Notes: generated by a model from the letters alone, not told the origin. 64,000 bases of DNA from Promethearchaeota archaeon (GCA_008080735.1 SHMW01000009.1:6883-70882), one strand, 5' to 3'. Shown: positions 44,260 through 53,949, counted from the first letter of the stretch. A program made the numbers and translations.

Positions 44260-45507
44260 TTAGCGTTCCAATTGCTTTTTCTTATTAAATAAGTCTTTAA
44301 GCTCATTTAGAACTTGACCTCTCACATTTTGTTCGCTTGTCTCTTTAATCTGATCAGATGTCCTAATCTCGAGAGGGACTCCAGACTGAGCTATATGAAA
44401 TGCTCCACTTTCAATGGCATTTAAACGAGCATCTATCTCATTCAATTGTTCAGATATACTTTCTGAGAGGCGGATAACACCATTCATAACTTCTTCTAAG
44501 GTCTGAGCTAAACCTTCCACTTTCCTAACAGTAGGATCTGTGAGGGAAAAATTCGCATTGAGCACATCTTTCAAGTACTTAGAAAATTCAGGTTCGCGAG
44601 CGAATTTTGAATATATAGAGCTTAGATAAGTCTCATAATCAAAATCGAAATTGTGCTCTTTAAAAAGGTCTTTTATTTTTTGTTTAAGAAGTTCGACATT
44701 TAATTTAATTTTTGGATCGTTTTTTATGTCGGGATCGTGTTTATGGATTAAAATCAAAATATAAGGGGCTTCCTCTAATAATTCCAAATAATTTAAAATG
44801 TCGTCAAAATAATCGAATGATTCATCAAATCGTTCTGGATCTTGTACATCTATTACATAAATGAGCAAGTCAGTTTGGAGAAAATATTTTTCTGGATCTT
44901 GAAGATATTTATCCCGATAGGATTTCTGACCACCAAAATCCCAAATGAATAAATCCAAATTTGGTCTGTTAAGAGTTTGACGATTTACTCCTTTAGTGGG
45001 TTCTAAATTAGATAATTTTTCAATTCCTTTTTCGAGCCCAACTTTCGATATTATAGCAGTCTTACCTGCGTTATCTAATCCAATAATTATGATTTTCTGC
45101 GTTTCTTTGTCTAAAATTTCTCCTTCTCCTTCAATTTCCAATAATAAGGAAGAAAGAGTAATGGCTTTTTGTAGATTCGTTTCAAGATTTTCATACTTTT
45201 TTTTATATATCTCAATTTTAATTTCAACATCTTGAGAGAGATTTTCTTTCTTGGTTTTAGTTTGTTCCTCGATATACGTTTTTAAGGGTTCTTTTTTATC
45301 TAATTTACCTAATTCTTCTATATATGAGGCTTTTAATATTTCTGTAATAATTCTCGCTTCATTTTTTTCTAAAAATTTATAAGCAGAGATGGGAAGCTTC
45401 AATATTTCTTCTATTGATTCAAACTCACTATTTTGGTGCTCCTCACTCAAAAATCTTTTAAAGACTTCTATGACTGCTGAAGGTTTTGCTTCTGAAGAAA
45501 TTTCGAT
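44260..45507 (-). CDS. Arf/Rag-like GTPase with helical N- and C-terminal extensions
   Basis: 396 residues from TTG at 45450, or 415 from an ATC at 45507. Counting from the TTG: residues 1-115 are helical, the GTPase core is about 117-300 with GLDNAGKT (124-131, Arf-like P-loop), PTKG switch I Thr152, WDFGGQ (170-175) and HKHD (236-239, as in Rag/Gtr HKxD), and 300-396 is a coiled tail. It mixes Arf (GLDNAGKT, G-G-Q) and Rag features. The ATC is favoured because AAAGAGGTCG lies six bases upstream and the extra 19 codons (EISSEAKPSAVIEVFKRF) look like protein, but a start at the TTG cannot be excluded. Confidence 0.9.
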   Translation of the reverse strand: MEISSEAKPSAVIEVFKRFLSEEHQNSEFESIEEILKLPISAYKFLEKNEARIITEILKASYIEELGKLDKKEPLKTYIEEQTKTKKENLSQDVEIKIEIYKKKYENLETNLQKAITLSSLLLEIEGEGEILDKETQKIIIIGLDNAGKTAIISKVGLEKGIEKLSNLEPTKGVNRQTLNRPNLDLFIWDFGGQKSYRDKYLQDPEKYFLQTDLLIYVIDVQDPERFDESFDYFDDILNYLELLEEAPYILILIHKHDPDIKNDPKIKLNVELLKQKIKDLFKEHNFDFDYETYLSSIYSKFAREPEFSKYLKDVLNANFSLTDPTVRKVEGLAQTLEEVMNGVIRLSESISEQLNEIDARLNAIESGAFHIAQSGVPLEIRTSDQIKETSEQNVRGQVLNELKDLFNKKKQLER

Positions 45508-45940
45508 TCACGACCTCTTTATTAACTAATTATAGCAATTAAACCATCTAACCTAAAAAAATTTTAGATTTTTTAGGATAAATCAAGCTTATGACTTTAT
45601 ATAAATTTTTGAATATATAAATTTATTAGAATTCTGAAAATTGTTGGACTAATACCAGCAAATATTATAATACGATTAAATTTTGGAAATATTAGTAATT
45701 TCTTTTTCTCATATTATTAAAAATTTCAATTATGGTGTAGTAGATCATCTGCTCACTCTATATATTAAATTATTAGAAAGACAAAACAGAATGCTCTAGT
45801 TGATTTAAATATTGTATCCGTCTTTTTTGAGAATATGTAAAAAAAATATCGATAGAGAATTACATTTATATATATAACAATATAAATAGTATATATTGTG
45901 CGATTTTGATTTCCAATATTGGTCATTATTCTAAGAAGAC
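45508..45940. other. 433-base divergent region between the Arf/Rag-like GTPase and TFB genes
   Basis: Very AT-rich. No ORF longer than about 60 codons makes sense. Contains the TFB promoter (TATA-like run 45865-45877) and a ribosome site for the GTPase gene (rc of cgacctcttt at 45511-45520). Confidence 0.5.
45865..45877 (+). promoter_or_regulatory. TATA box of the TFB gene
   Basis: tttatatatataa at 45865-45877 is a strong TATA-like element about 65-75 bases before the ATG at 45941. A second, weaker stretch (tataaatagt) follows at about 45881. Transcript starts near 45900 would give a leader of roughly 40 bases. Confidence 0.45.
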
Positions 45941-46855
45941 ATGCCATCTAAAAATGATAACGAGGATTTCTTGGAATTAGATGAAAAAATTCCATGTTGT
46001 GATTCTCCCAAAATATCGGAAGAGGATGGATATTATGTCTGTTTAAATTGTGGGCTTGTGTTTTCAAGGATATTGGATGACTCTCCTCGTAGAGCATTCA
46101 CTGCTGAAGAGATAGAAAAGCGGAAAAGTAATGAAAGAGTATATAGTCCGATTGGTCCTCGAACAATTATACGTGGAAATCGGGATGCTCGAGGCTCCTT
46201 ATTGAGTCCGAAATTTAAGTCAAAATTCAATAGACTAGCCAAAATTCATAGATCTTTGACCACGAGTTTTGAACGAAATTTGTGGATTGCTTTACCTAAT
46301 TTACAGAGATTACAGAAGAAATTAAGCATCCCGGATCAAGTGGCAGAAGATGCCTTACGAATTTATACCCAGACAGTTAAAAAGAAATTGACTATGGGGC
46401 GCTCAATTGATACACTATTGTCAGCATCCATTTTTTGTGCTTTGAGAGTTCATGGAATCCCAAGAACCCTAGAAGAAATTACAAATGCTGCCCAAATTAC
46501 CAAAAAAAAAGTGATAAAAAGTTATCGCCTTATTCTGATGGAAATTTTACCAAAACTTAAGCTTAAAGTCCAACATTTTACCTCAGATCGTTATGTTGAT
46601 AAATTTAATGATGAGCTGAATCTGTCTATGAAATGTAGAAATATTGCTGTTAAAATGATAAAAAAAGCCAAGAAAAATGGGTTTAATTCCGCTGGGAAAG
46701 ACCCTAAGGGGATAGCGGCGGCATCGCTTTATATTGCGTCTAAATTGTGTGATGAAAACAAAACTCAAAAAGAAATCTCTGATTTAGCCCAGATCACAGA
46801 AGTTACTTTAAGAATGCGAGTTAAGGATCTTAATAAATACAATAAAATTGATTGA
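45941..46855 (+). CDS. tfb: transcription initiation factor IIB (TFB) with atypical zinc ribbon
   Basis: 304 residues. N-terminal zinc ribbon (about 17-45), B-reader/linker (about 50-105, VYSPIGPRTII) and two cyclin repeats (about 110-200 and 205-300, with DPKGIAAASLYIASKLC in the second). The ribbon reads IPCCDSPK...YVCLNCG, so the first knuckle is Cys19-Cys20 and not C-x-x-C, while the second (Cys34, Cys37) is normal. TFB recruits RNA polymerase to TBP-bound promoters. Lokiarchaea often carry several TFBs, and this one may be a specialised paralogue. Confidence 0.9.
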   Translation: MPSKNDNEDFLELDEKIPCCDSPKISEEDGYYVCLNCGLVFSRILDDSPRRAFTAEEIEKRKSNERVYSPIGPRTIIRGNRDARGSLLSPKFKSKFNRLAKIHRSLTTSFERNLWIALPNLQRLQKKLSIPDQVAEDALRIYTQTVKKKLTMGRSIDTLLSASIFCALRVHGIPRTLEEITNAAQITKKKVIKSYRLILMEILPKLKLKVQHFTSDRYVDKFNDELNLSMKCRNIAVKMIKKAKKNGFNSAGKDPKGIAAASLYIASKLCDENKTQKEISDLAQITEVTLRMRVKDLNKYNKID

Positions 46856-46884
46856 AAGATAGGAAAAGTTTTAAAAATCTTCGA

Positions 46885-49800
46885 TTATAATTCTATCGGC
46901 AACAAACTTTCTTCTTCTTCAAAAAGTGGGAGATTACGAAGCATTTGATTTATGGTGGATAAGAATTTGTTGATATCATATTCTATTAGGTCAATGATGA
47001 ATTGTATCATCATAAGGGTAAATAATTCACTTACTATACCACGCGATATACCCAATGAATTCAGAAAAGATTCAACATTTTTTTTTACATCGCTTAGCGC
47101 AATATTGGTTTTTTTAGAGCATATTACATACAATAATAACATTAATGATCCCATTTTATAATCTTTCCGTCCAGCAAATTTCTTTGCTAAATCTAAATAC
47201 TCTGTTGATGCCTCTTCTAACGCTCCCTTTGATAAATGCTCCAATATAATATCGTAATATCGTTTCCTCATAGCGCTTCTCTTTTTAAACATCTCCTTAA
47301 ATTCAGAGCGATTATCTTTTAGTTTCTGATTTATTATATCTATTTTTTGATTAAGTTCGCGTAATTTTTTAGACTTTTCTTCTTTCTCTTCTTTTGATAA
47401 AAGTTTTTTAGGGGATTTAAATTCAAGATCTTGTTCTAAATACGACTTTATAAGGTTTTTTTCCATTTCGAATAATATAAGATTATCCTTGAAAAAATTA
47501 AGCGAAAGTTGTATCAAATCATCAATTTTAGCTTGCCACGCTTTCAAAAATTCTTTTAAAAGCCTAATTTCTGGAAGTGTTGAAAGTCGTGTATGTTCAC
47601 CCAATAATTTTTCCAGATTAGTATATGCTATCTCCTCATGTTCGTTAAATATAAAAATTAACGTAGAAAGTATCAAACACACAGCCGCATGTTTTTCAAA
47701 ATCTTTATCAATAAGTTCCTGAATGAGATCATTATAAGTTGATGCTGCTTTTATATATTCATCTTTATTTATGTTTTCCAAAATACCCTCATAATATCTC
47801 TTTTTCATTAGCTTCCGTTTTGCTATATCTTGCTTATCCCTTTGTATATTTTCAGATATGTTAATAATATTCTTTTTTACCGTGTCTTTATCTAGTTCGG
47901 TAGATTCTTCTGGTTTAGATGTGGGTTCTCCAACATATTCGACACCTAAGATATCATATAGGAGTTTTTTCTCCTCCTCAAATAGAGGCAGATTTTCAAT
48001 AAAAGACAATGCTTCTTCTAATTTATTCTGATCCTTTGCTTTATGGAGATCAATAATATATTCAACTAATAATACAGGAAATGTATCCAAAAAGAGTTGA
48101 TTTGAAGAAGTGAGAGATTTAATATACTTAGCAAAGGCTTTTATCTTATCTTGTTTTATTCGAATCAGTGAAAGAATTGCGAGTGATACTGCCGCAAGAT
48201 AATATTTTCGAAGATCATTCATTTTTTCTACAGTATTTTTATAAATTTCTGCTGCTTTCTCATATTCTTCATTTTCTAATAGTTTAAGACCTTCGTTAAA
48301 ATATGCTCGTTTTAATCCTTTTCGCTGCCTTAATTCAAATTCTTTATCCAACCGGGCATCTTGTGATTTTTTTTTTATAATTGATAATCTTTCTTGTAAT
48401 GATTTCTTTTTCAGCGCCGCTTCAACTTCTTTAGCCCGAGAGGCGATCATTTCCTCTTCTGAGCTTGATAATTTATTGTAAACTTCTTTTTTATAGAATT
48501 TATCTTCAATTTTATCCAGATAACTTAAAGCGGAAGATAAATCTCCTAATTCAATGAATTGTTCGGAAATAACTTTATATATTTCGTCAAAGTCAGGTTC
48601 GTAATTTTCCAAATATGCATTTGAAATATTTTGTGCTCTCTTTATTAATTCAATTGCATAATTTATGCTTGATCGACTCTCCTCTCGCTTAATACTATTT
48701 AAAGCTTCTTTATTTATGATTGTGATGAATAGTTTGCTTAGTTCTTGAGATTGTTCATAAAGCATTTGATCTCGATATATTGAATTGGCTTTCTCTAGCA
48801 AGTCTTCAATTTTTTCATAACTGGATATCTCACTTAATTGCTTTATACTTTCTATTAAAAATGGAAATGCTTGTTTAAGATATTCCTTTTTAATTGTTTT
48901 AGTTTTTATCATCAGATAGGTATCAAAAAATTTTTCTATTTGATTTCCTTCTAATAAAATGTTCAAAGATTCACATAAGAGATCATCAGCTATCTTTTGC
49001 TCTCCAATATTTATAAGTTCTCTTGCATGAGATTCTAAGTAAGCTGCCGCTCTTATATAATGGTTTTTTTCTACGAGCGTATTAGCGTTTTTCAGTTTTT
49101 CTTTATTTAGAGATTCAATTAGTTCATTTTCTGATTTCATAAAGGAATTGATAATCTCAATTCCCTCTTTTAAATCTCTTTGTAGAGCTTCTCTTCGTAA
49201 TTTTTTATTCTCATCTTCTACTTCAGAAGTATATTCTGTTAATTCCTTTTTAAGAGCTAAAGAATCAATTTCATTTAGTAGGTACGTTGCCATTCCAAAG
49301 TCTTGTTTATGTAGGAATTGTTTTATGATTTCTTCTAAATGTTCATCTAGATTAATTTTTTCCACATCAAATGCTTCCCACATATTTTCGATCTCATCAT
49401 AAGTTTTCTTCGCTTCATAGGTTTCCTTATTGTTGATATTTTTTTCCAATATCTTAATTAATATTTCAACGAGTTTATCAGTGAATTTTTCCATTGATTC
49501 AAAAAGGCCTTCCCTCTGATAGGTGTGGATGCTAATATATAATTGTTCCCTTGCTGCTCTCAAATTACCAATCGAAACGAGATAATCTGCCGCTGATAAT
49601 ACTTTTTCTGTTAAATCTTCCAGAGTCTGTTTTATTTCTTGATGAGGTAATCTCTCTAATATAGTAAATGCATTTTCTACTCGACACGCAGATATCCAAG
49701 AATTTATCGCCAATTTAAATGATTTTATAATTAAATCTTTATTTTTAAGTTCGATTAAAGACCATTGGGCAGCACTTTCATATTGACGTGCGGCAAACTC

Positions 49801-50592
49801 ATAATCGCCCTTTGTAAATAATTTATTCCCTTCACGTATCATTGTCTCAGCATATAAGCGTTTATATTCTTTAGCTTTTCGCTTGTTTACATCTTCTATG
49901 ATTTGAGCAGCTTCTAAAAAAAGATTCATTTGAGAATATAAATATGCCGCTTGTTCGCTGATAATATAATAATCTTCTCGTTCAAATATATTACTAATAA
50001 AAGCTGCTTTTTTAATTGACTTTGCGGCCTCATAAAAATTACGGTTTTCGTAATAATAATTCGCCTGCATTATTAGGATGGGAAATCGAAGCCATGCGTT
50101 TTCAAGATCTAAAGGATTATCACCCGAAATCATTGCAGAACACAGACAATGAAGTGCTTGACGGAAGTCTTTCGGGTGGAGATTGACAAATGTTTCATAA
50201 TCAGGATATCTTATCCATGATTCTTCCAACAATTCTGTGATTGAGATGGAAAGGATACCATCTTCATTATAATACATTAAAATGGTTGGAATATCTCTTT
50301 TAATTTTTTTGAAAATGTCAAGAATAATTTGAAATAATTCTCTTTCTTGGTTATCTAAAGGATTCATAAAGTATAATATACCATCCACACTAGGTATAAT
50401 CTCATCAAAGTTAGCAGTTTCGCTGGTAACCACATCTATTTCTAAATCACATATATTTTCTAAAACATGAAGTTCTCGGTTCCATTTCACGAAAGTTTCT
50501 TTATCTTTTCCCATCTCATTTAGGGCTGTTGAAACATAAGGTAAAGATAGATCAGAATTACCCAACACTAAGATTCTAAAAATATATCTCAT
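46885..50592 (-). CDS. giant protein: degenerate GTPase-like head with TPR-like body and triple C-terminal repeat
   Basis: 1235 residues. Residues 1-165 have an alternating strand-helix pattern like a small GTPase (FRILVLGNSDLSLPYVS, then GILYFMNPLDNQE, IPTILMYYN and a LCSAMI helix) but the P-loop lacks G-K-T and there is no DxxG or NKxD, so nucleotide binding is unlikely. Residues about 165-750 are helical TPR-like units (NYYYENRNFYEAAKSIKKAA, GNKLFTKGDYEFAARQYESAA). Residues 753-886, 923-1058 and 1100-1235 are three ~135-residue repeats, each with a KR-x-Y-(F/Y) start, and two of the three with an LPLFEEE signature. No TM. Likely a scaffold. No ribosome site is seen, so the message may be leaderless. 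It converges with TFB. Confidence 0.75.
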   Translation of the reverse strand: MRYIFRILVLGNSDLSLPYVSTALNEMGKDKETFVKWNRELHVLENICDLEIDVVTSETANFDEIIPSVDGILYFMNPLDNQERELFQIILDIFKKIKRDIPTILMYYNEDGILSISITELLEESWIRYPDYETFVNLHPKDFRQALHCLCSAMISGDNPLDLENAWLRFPILIMQANYYYENRNFYEAAKSIKKAAFISNIFEREDYYIISEQAAYLYSQMNLFLEAAQIIEDVNKRKAKEYKRLYAETMIREGNKLFTKGDYEFAARQYESAAQWSLIELKNKDLIIKSFKLAINSWISACRVENAFTILERLPHQEIKQTLEDLTEKVLSAADYLVSIGNLRAAREQLYISIHTYQREGLFESMEKFTDKLVEILIKILEKNINNKETYEAKKTYDEIENMWEAFDVEKINLDEHLEEIIKQFLHKQDFGMATYLLNEIDSLALKKELTEYTSEVEDENKKLRREALQRDLKEGIEIINSFMKSENELIESLNKEKLKNANTLVEKNHYIRAAAYLESHARELINIGEQKIADDLLCESLNILLEGNQIEKFFDTYLMIKTKTIKKEYLKQAFPFLIESIKQLSEISSYEKIEDLLEKANSIYRDQMLYEQSQELSKLFITIINKEALNSIKREESRSSINYAIELIKRAQNISNAYLENYEPDFDEIYKVISEQFIELGDLSSALSYLDKIEDKFYKKEVYNKLSSSEEEMIASRAKEVEAALKKKSLQERLSIIKKKSQDARLDKEFELRQRKGLKRAYFNEGLKLLENEEYEKAAEIYKNTVEKMNDLRKYYLAAVSLAILSLIRIKQDKIKAFAKYIKSLTSSNQLFLDTFPVLLVEYIIDLHKAKDQNKLEEALSFIENLPLFEEEKKLLYDILGVEYVGEPTSKPEESTELDKDTVKKNIINISENIQRDKQDIAKRKLMKKRYYEGILENINKDEYIKAASTYNDLIQELIDKDFEKHAAVCLILSTLIFIFNEHEEIAYTNLEKLLGEHTRLSTLPEIRLLKEFLKAWQAKIDDLIQLSLNFFKDNLILFEMEKNLIKSYLEQDLEFKSPKKLLSKEEKEEKSKKLRELNQKIDIINQKLKDNRSEFKEMFKKRSAMRKRYYDIILEHLSKGALEEASTEYLDLAKKFAGRKDYKMGSLMLLLYVICSKKTNIALSDVKKNVESFLNSLGISRGIVSELFTLMMIQFIIDLIEYDINKFLSTINQMLRNLPLFEEEESLLPIEL

Positions 50593-50721
50593 ATCAATTA
50601 TTTAAAAATGTTTTTCCTTTATGATTTCTTTACTACTATAAGATATAGTATGAAATATTAAAGAATATTTTTATTTCAAGAACAACTTTTAAATACATAA
50701 TATTGTGAGGAATAGACAGTA

Positions 50722-51375
50722 ATGGACTACGTGGAAAGAAATTATGAGATTTTAGAGCAAAAAATGATTGAGAGTATGGAAAATGCTCTGGAATTTGGAC
50801 GGGAACTAATAGATTCCGAACTCGATGCGGGGTTTTTTAACGCTCTTGTTAAACCTGTATTAAAAACCTTTTATGATTATTGGTGTGATAAGGACGCGCG
50901 GACGGGAACCAAAAAACAGATAAAAGTTACATTGGACATTGCCAAAAAAATGGTTGAGAATGGCTCAGATGAAAAATTTGAAAACTTAATTGAGGATAAT
51001 TTTCAAGAATATCTTAGTGGGGATCAAACCTATATTTATTGTAGTAAGAATCATAAGAATTTTGAAAGGTTAAAAAAAATTACTAAAAAGTGTTTTGTCT
51101 CGCAAGTAAAAGATGCAGTACGATTTCTAAAAGTTCAAGATAATGTAAGTTCTTATAATGAATTAACTCGTACTGTGTTTGAAACGAAAGATGAGGCATA
51201 CGATTCCCTGTCCCGACAATTGGATTTTAATGATGAGGGAATACGAATTGTTGAAGAAGATCCTTCCATCTTGACTGTTCCTACAGGAAAAAAAATAATC
51301 CTAAAAATTCTACGAAAAGGATTTGAAGAAACTAAGAGAGAATTGATTAATCGTTTGGACGAGATCTATTGCTAA
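50722..51375 (+). CDS. conserved-looking helical protein of unknown function
   Basis: 217 residues, highly charged, mainly helical with no TM or signal. Three Cys (87-region DYWCDK, YIYCSK, KKCF) do not make a zinc pattern. The final segment VPTGKKIILKILRKGFEE has a possible strand-helix end. The family was not recognised. It stands divergent to the giant pseudo-GTPase gene (about 130 bases apart), ahead of the DUF2085 gene (40 bases) on the same strand, and may be part of one unit with it. Confidence 0.6.
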   Translation: MDYVERNYEILEQKMIESMENALEFGRELIDSELDAGFFNALVKPVLKTFYDYWCDKDARTGTKKQIKVTLDIAKKMVENGSDEKFENLIEDNFQEYLSGDQTYIYCSKNHKNFERLKKITKKCFVSQVKDAVRFLKVQDNVSSYNELTRTVFETKDEAYDSLSRQLDFNDEGIRIVEEDPSILTVPTGKKIILKILRKGFEETKRELINRLDEIYC

Positions 51376-51415
51376 ATTCATTGAATTGAATTACTATATA
51401 TAGTCTTACTGAATT

Positions 51416-52513
51416 ATGAGTGTTGATCATAATCGAGAAGATAATATTGAAGGGGGAAAACCTTCCAGTACTCCAGAAAATAGCTTAACTAAGAAAATTT
51501 TTCTGAATCTTCTCATAGGAATGTTCTTTCTCATGGTTTACTTCTATTTTTCTCAAAGTTTTGGATCCATCTCCACATCGTTCATTAAAAATCCCGAATT
51601 ATCAATTCAATTCGGAGCTACTTTATTAATATTCACATTTCTTTCAGTGTTAGCAGGGCCTATACGTGCGACGATTTTGGGATTTTTGGGGGAATTAATC
51701 TATCAGCTTTCCTTTTATGAAAGTCTTAAAATAGAATGGAGTATAATTGTGGCATTAATAGGATTAACTGTTAGTATCTATAAATACAAGCCCTTGAAAT
51801 ATAAAGATGGGATAAAAGTATATTATACGTTTCTGACATTGATGATTTCGTCGGTGTTGATAAGTGTTTTAATTGGAGCGGTACAATTTATCATATCTCC
51901 ATCAATGAGCTTGGAAACAATTATTGGAGATTATGGATTCAATTATTTTATGCAAGCACTTCTTTCCATCGTGTTTATTGTACCCTTTCTTCTATTATTG
52001 TATGATCGATTTTTAGCAAAAAAAGAACGTCATATATATCATTTATTTCTCACTCATCATCCAATATATCAAAGCGACCATACCTTTTTTCTAAAATTCG
52101 GCAGAACCTATATATATTTTTGTTCACGTTGTTCTGGGGCAATACTCGGAGGAATTTTTACAGCATTCTTAATAGATATTCTCCGCAAAGCAATTGGATT
52201 TAGTATCAGTCCCGAATTAGCAGTGTGGTTATGTATTTTTTTACCCATCCCGGGAATAATAGATTGGGGCACACAGCGATTATTATACCGTAAGAGTACC
52301 ACGGAATCCAGATTATTTACGGGTTTTATAATTGGAGTCGCTCTCTATTTTCTAGCCTTCACTGATCAATATTATTTCTTCATGCTTTTTCTTGTGATTT
52401 TTTATTTTTCATTAGTGGGTATTCTTATGTGGTTGGGTCAAAAAAGAGCACTGAAACAAGAACAAGAGGCAGAGAATAATATTCCTTCTTTCGAAGAGGA
52501 TCAATATGAGTAA
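51416..52513 (+). CDS. DUF2085 membrane protein
   Basis: 365 residues with about nine TM helices. Residues 40-190 are a helical membrane region, and residues about 220-340 match DUF2085: the conserved His-Pro stretch TFFLKFGRTYIYFCSRCSGAILG with a CxxC-like Cys pair (FCSRC), then PGIIDWGTQRL. DUF2085 proteins are conserved in archaea and bacteria with no settled function. The C-terminus is acidic and overlaps the next gene by 8 bases. Confidence 0.75.
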   Translation: MSVDHNREDNIEGGKPSSTPENSLTKKIFLNLLIGMFFLMVYFYFSQSFGSISTSFIKNPELSIQFGATLLIFTFLSVLAGPIRATILGFLGELIYQLSFYESLKIEWSIIVALIGLTVSIYKYKPLKYKDGIKVYYTFLTLMISSVLISVLIGAVQFIISPSMSLETIIGDYGFNYFMQALLSIVFIVPFLLLLYDRFLAKKERHIYHLFLTHHPIYQSDHTFFLKFGRTYIYFCSRCSGAILGGIFTAFLIDILRKAIGFSISPELAVWLCIFLPIPGIIDWGTQRLLYRKSTTESRLFTGFIIGVALYFLAFTDQYYFFMLFLVIFYFSLVGILMWLGQKRALKQEQEAENNIPSFEEDQYE

Positions 52514-53018
52514 TGTAATATTTGTTCATGGATTAGAAAGTTCCGGACACGGATTTAAAGGGAATTTATTTCGAGAAAGGATTCCCGGATGTTTCACGCC
52601 TGATTTAAAAGAATACTCTCCCCAAATTCCTTATCAGGAATTATTAAAAGAGAGGATGAGACAATTATCAGAGATTCTTGAAAGGAAAAATAAGTGGAAA
52701 ATTATTGGATCTTCTTTTGGGGGGTTAATGAGTTCTTTATACACATTAAAGCATTCTAAAAAAGTCCAGAAACTTATTTTATTAGCACCGCTTTTAGCTG
52801 TTCCAGAATTGAATCCATCAAAATTCGAAAAGGTTGATATTCCAGTTATTGTTTACCACGGTAAGAATGATGAGGTAATTTCTATAAAGCCTACCAAGAA
52901 ACGGGCAAACATGTTATTTAAAAATCTTTCCTACAATCTCGTGGATGATGATCACATGCTTCATCCCACTGTAGAGAACTTGAATTGGAAGGAATTACTG
53001 AATATAGAGAACGATTGA
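52506..53018 (+). CDS. small alpha/beta hydrolase (serine esterase type)
   Basis: 170 residues. Oxyanion turn VHGLESSGHGFKG, nucleophile elbow IIGSSFGGLMSS (Ser within G-x-S-x-G), acid in HGKNDEV and catalytic His in DDHMLHP. Such short hydrolases resemble the YqiA/RBBP9 group and lack a cap domain. Its ATG overlaps the stop of the DUF2085 gene, implying translational coupling. Confidence 0.85.
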   Translation: MSNVIFVHGLESSGHGFKGNLFRERIPGCFTPDLKEYSPQIPYQELLKERMRQLSEILERKNKWKIIGSSFGGLMSSLYTLKHSKKVQKLILLAPLLAVPELNPSKFEKVDIPVIVYHGKNDEVISIKPTKKRANMLFKNLSYNLVDDDHMLHPTVENLNWKELLNIEND

Positions 53019-53064
53019 ACCATTTATTAGAAATTTCCTCAAAGAGGTATTTTGTTGGGCAAAT

Positions 53065-53949
53065 TCATAATCCTTTTAGCAGTTCGGAAAAATTTGGCTC
53101 TTTAAATATGGAATTATATTGCTTTAGCAGGTCAATATTAGCGATGTGAATTTTCTTTCCTTCATTATTTTTAGATGATTTAATTAAATCCATCTTTTTC
53201 ATTTTGTTAAGATGATAATTAATGGTTCCGGGGTATACATCTAATTTCTCTGCAATAGTAGAAATGGCAATTGACTCATCTCTAAATAACTCTTCAATAA
53301 TTTGCGGAATGAGAGGATTTAAGAATAGGGCTTTAAATTTATCATAATCTTCTGGCACATCTTTTAGAAAGTAATGAAGAGTTTTTCCAATTTTTTTAGA
53401 CCTAATTAGTTCGAAGTTTTCAAGGGTCATGATATGTTTCAAGAATGGCGTTCTAGTAATTCCTAGTTCCTCTTCGATTTTTTCATCCCTAGCATGGATA
53501 CCAGGGTTCTCCCCAATAAAATCTAATATCGCTGAGAGTTTATCATTCGATAAAATCTCTAGTTTCGTTCTCCGCTCGTTCGTGACAATCCAATTTTTTT
53601 CTTCTAAACTTCTAATTGCCAAGAAAAGATCTTCTTTGCTGTATCCCTTATTATAGGCAAGTTTTGCGATGCAGGTTGCGTATAATTTTTCGATGATTGG
53701 ATATTTTTGAATTTTAGCTTGGGATTCAACTTCAAATTCCGTATCATATCGCTTTAACTTGAGAATGTCCTCAGCTACTTCCAGAACCTCTTTTTCTATC
53801 TCAGAGAGTTCCCCTATAAGTATTTTCTCTTCTTTAGAGACCAAAGGAGTGAAATCTGTTTCTCGGAAAGAACTTTCCTCCAGTACAGTTCCATTCTTTT
53901 GTTCTTTAGTATCTCTCCTTCTCTCAAGCGACATTTTTTTTAGGATCAC
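53065..53949 (-). CDS. tandem winged-helix DNA-binding regulator
   Basis: 294 residues with an acidic N-terminus (1-55), a helical region (60-140) and two ArsR-like winged helices (about 145-200: GENPGIHARDEKIEEELGIT... ; about 215-275: VYPGTINYHLNKMKKMDLI). The pair resembles the cytosolic part of the membrane regulator at 2003-3247. Start GTG at 53949 overlaps the stop of the upstream gene (GTGA); an ATG at 53934 is an alternative. The overlap implies that the membrane zinc-ribbon protein and this regulator are made together, so it may be the soluble partner of a sensor. Confidence 0.8.
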   Translation of the reverse strand: MILKKMSLERRRDTKEQKNGTVLEESSFRETDFTPLVSKEEKILIGELSEIEKEVLEVAEDILKLKRYDTEFEVESQAKIQKYPIIEKLYATCIAKLAYNKGYSKEDLFLAIRSLEEKNWIVTNERRTKLEILSNDKLSAILDFIGENPGIHARDEKIEEELGITRTPFLKHIMTLENFELIRSKKIGKTLHYFLKDVPEDYDKFKALFLNPLIPQIIEELFRDESIAISTIAEKLDVYPGTINYHLNKMKKMDLIKSSKNNEGKKIHIANIDLLKQYNSIFKEPNFSELLKGL

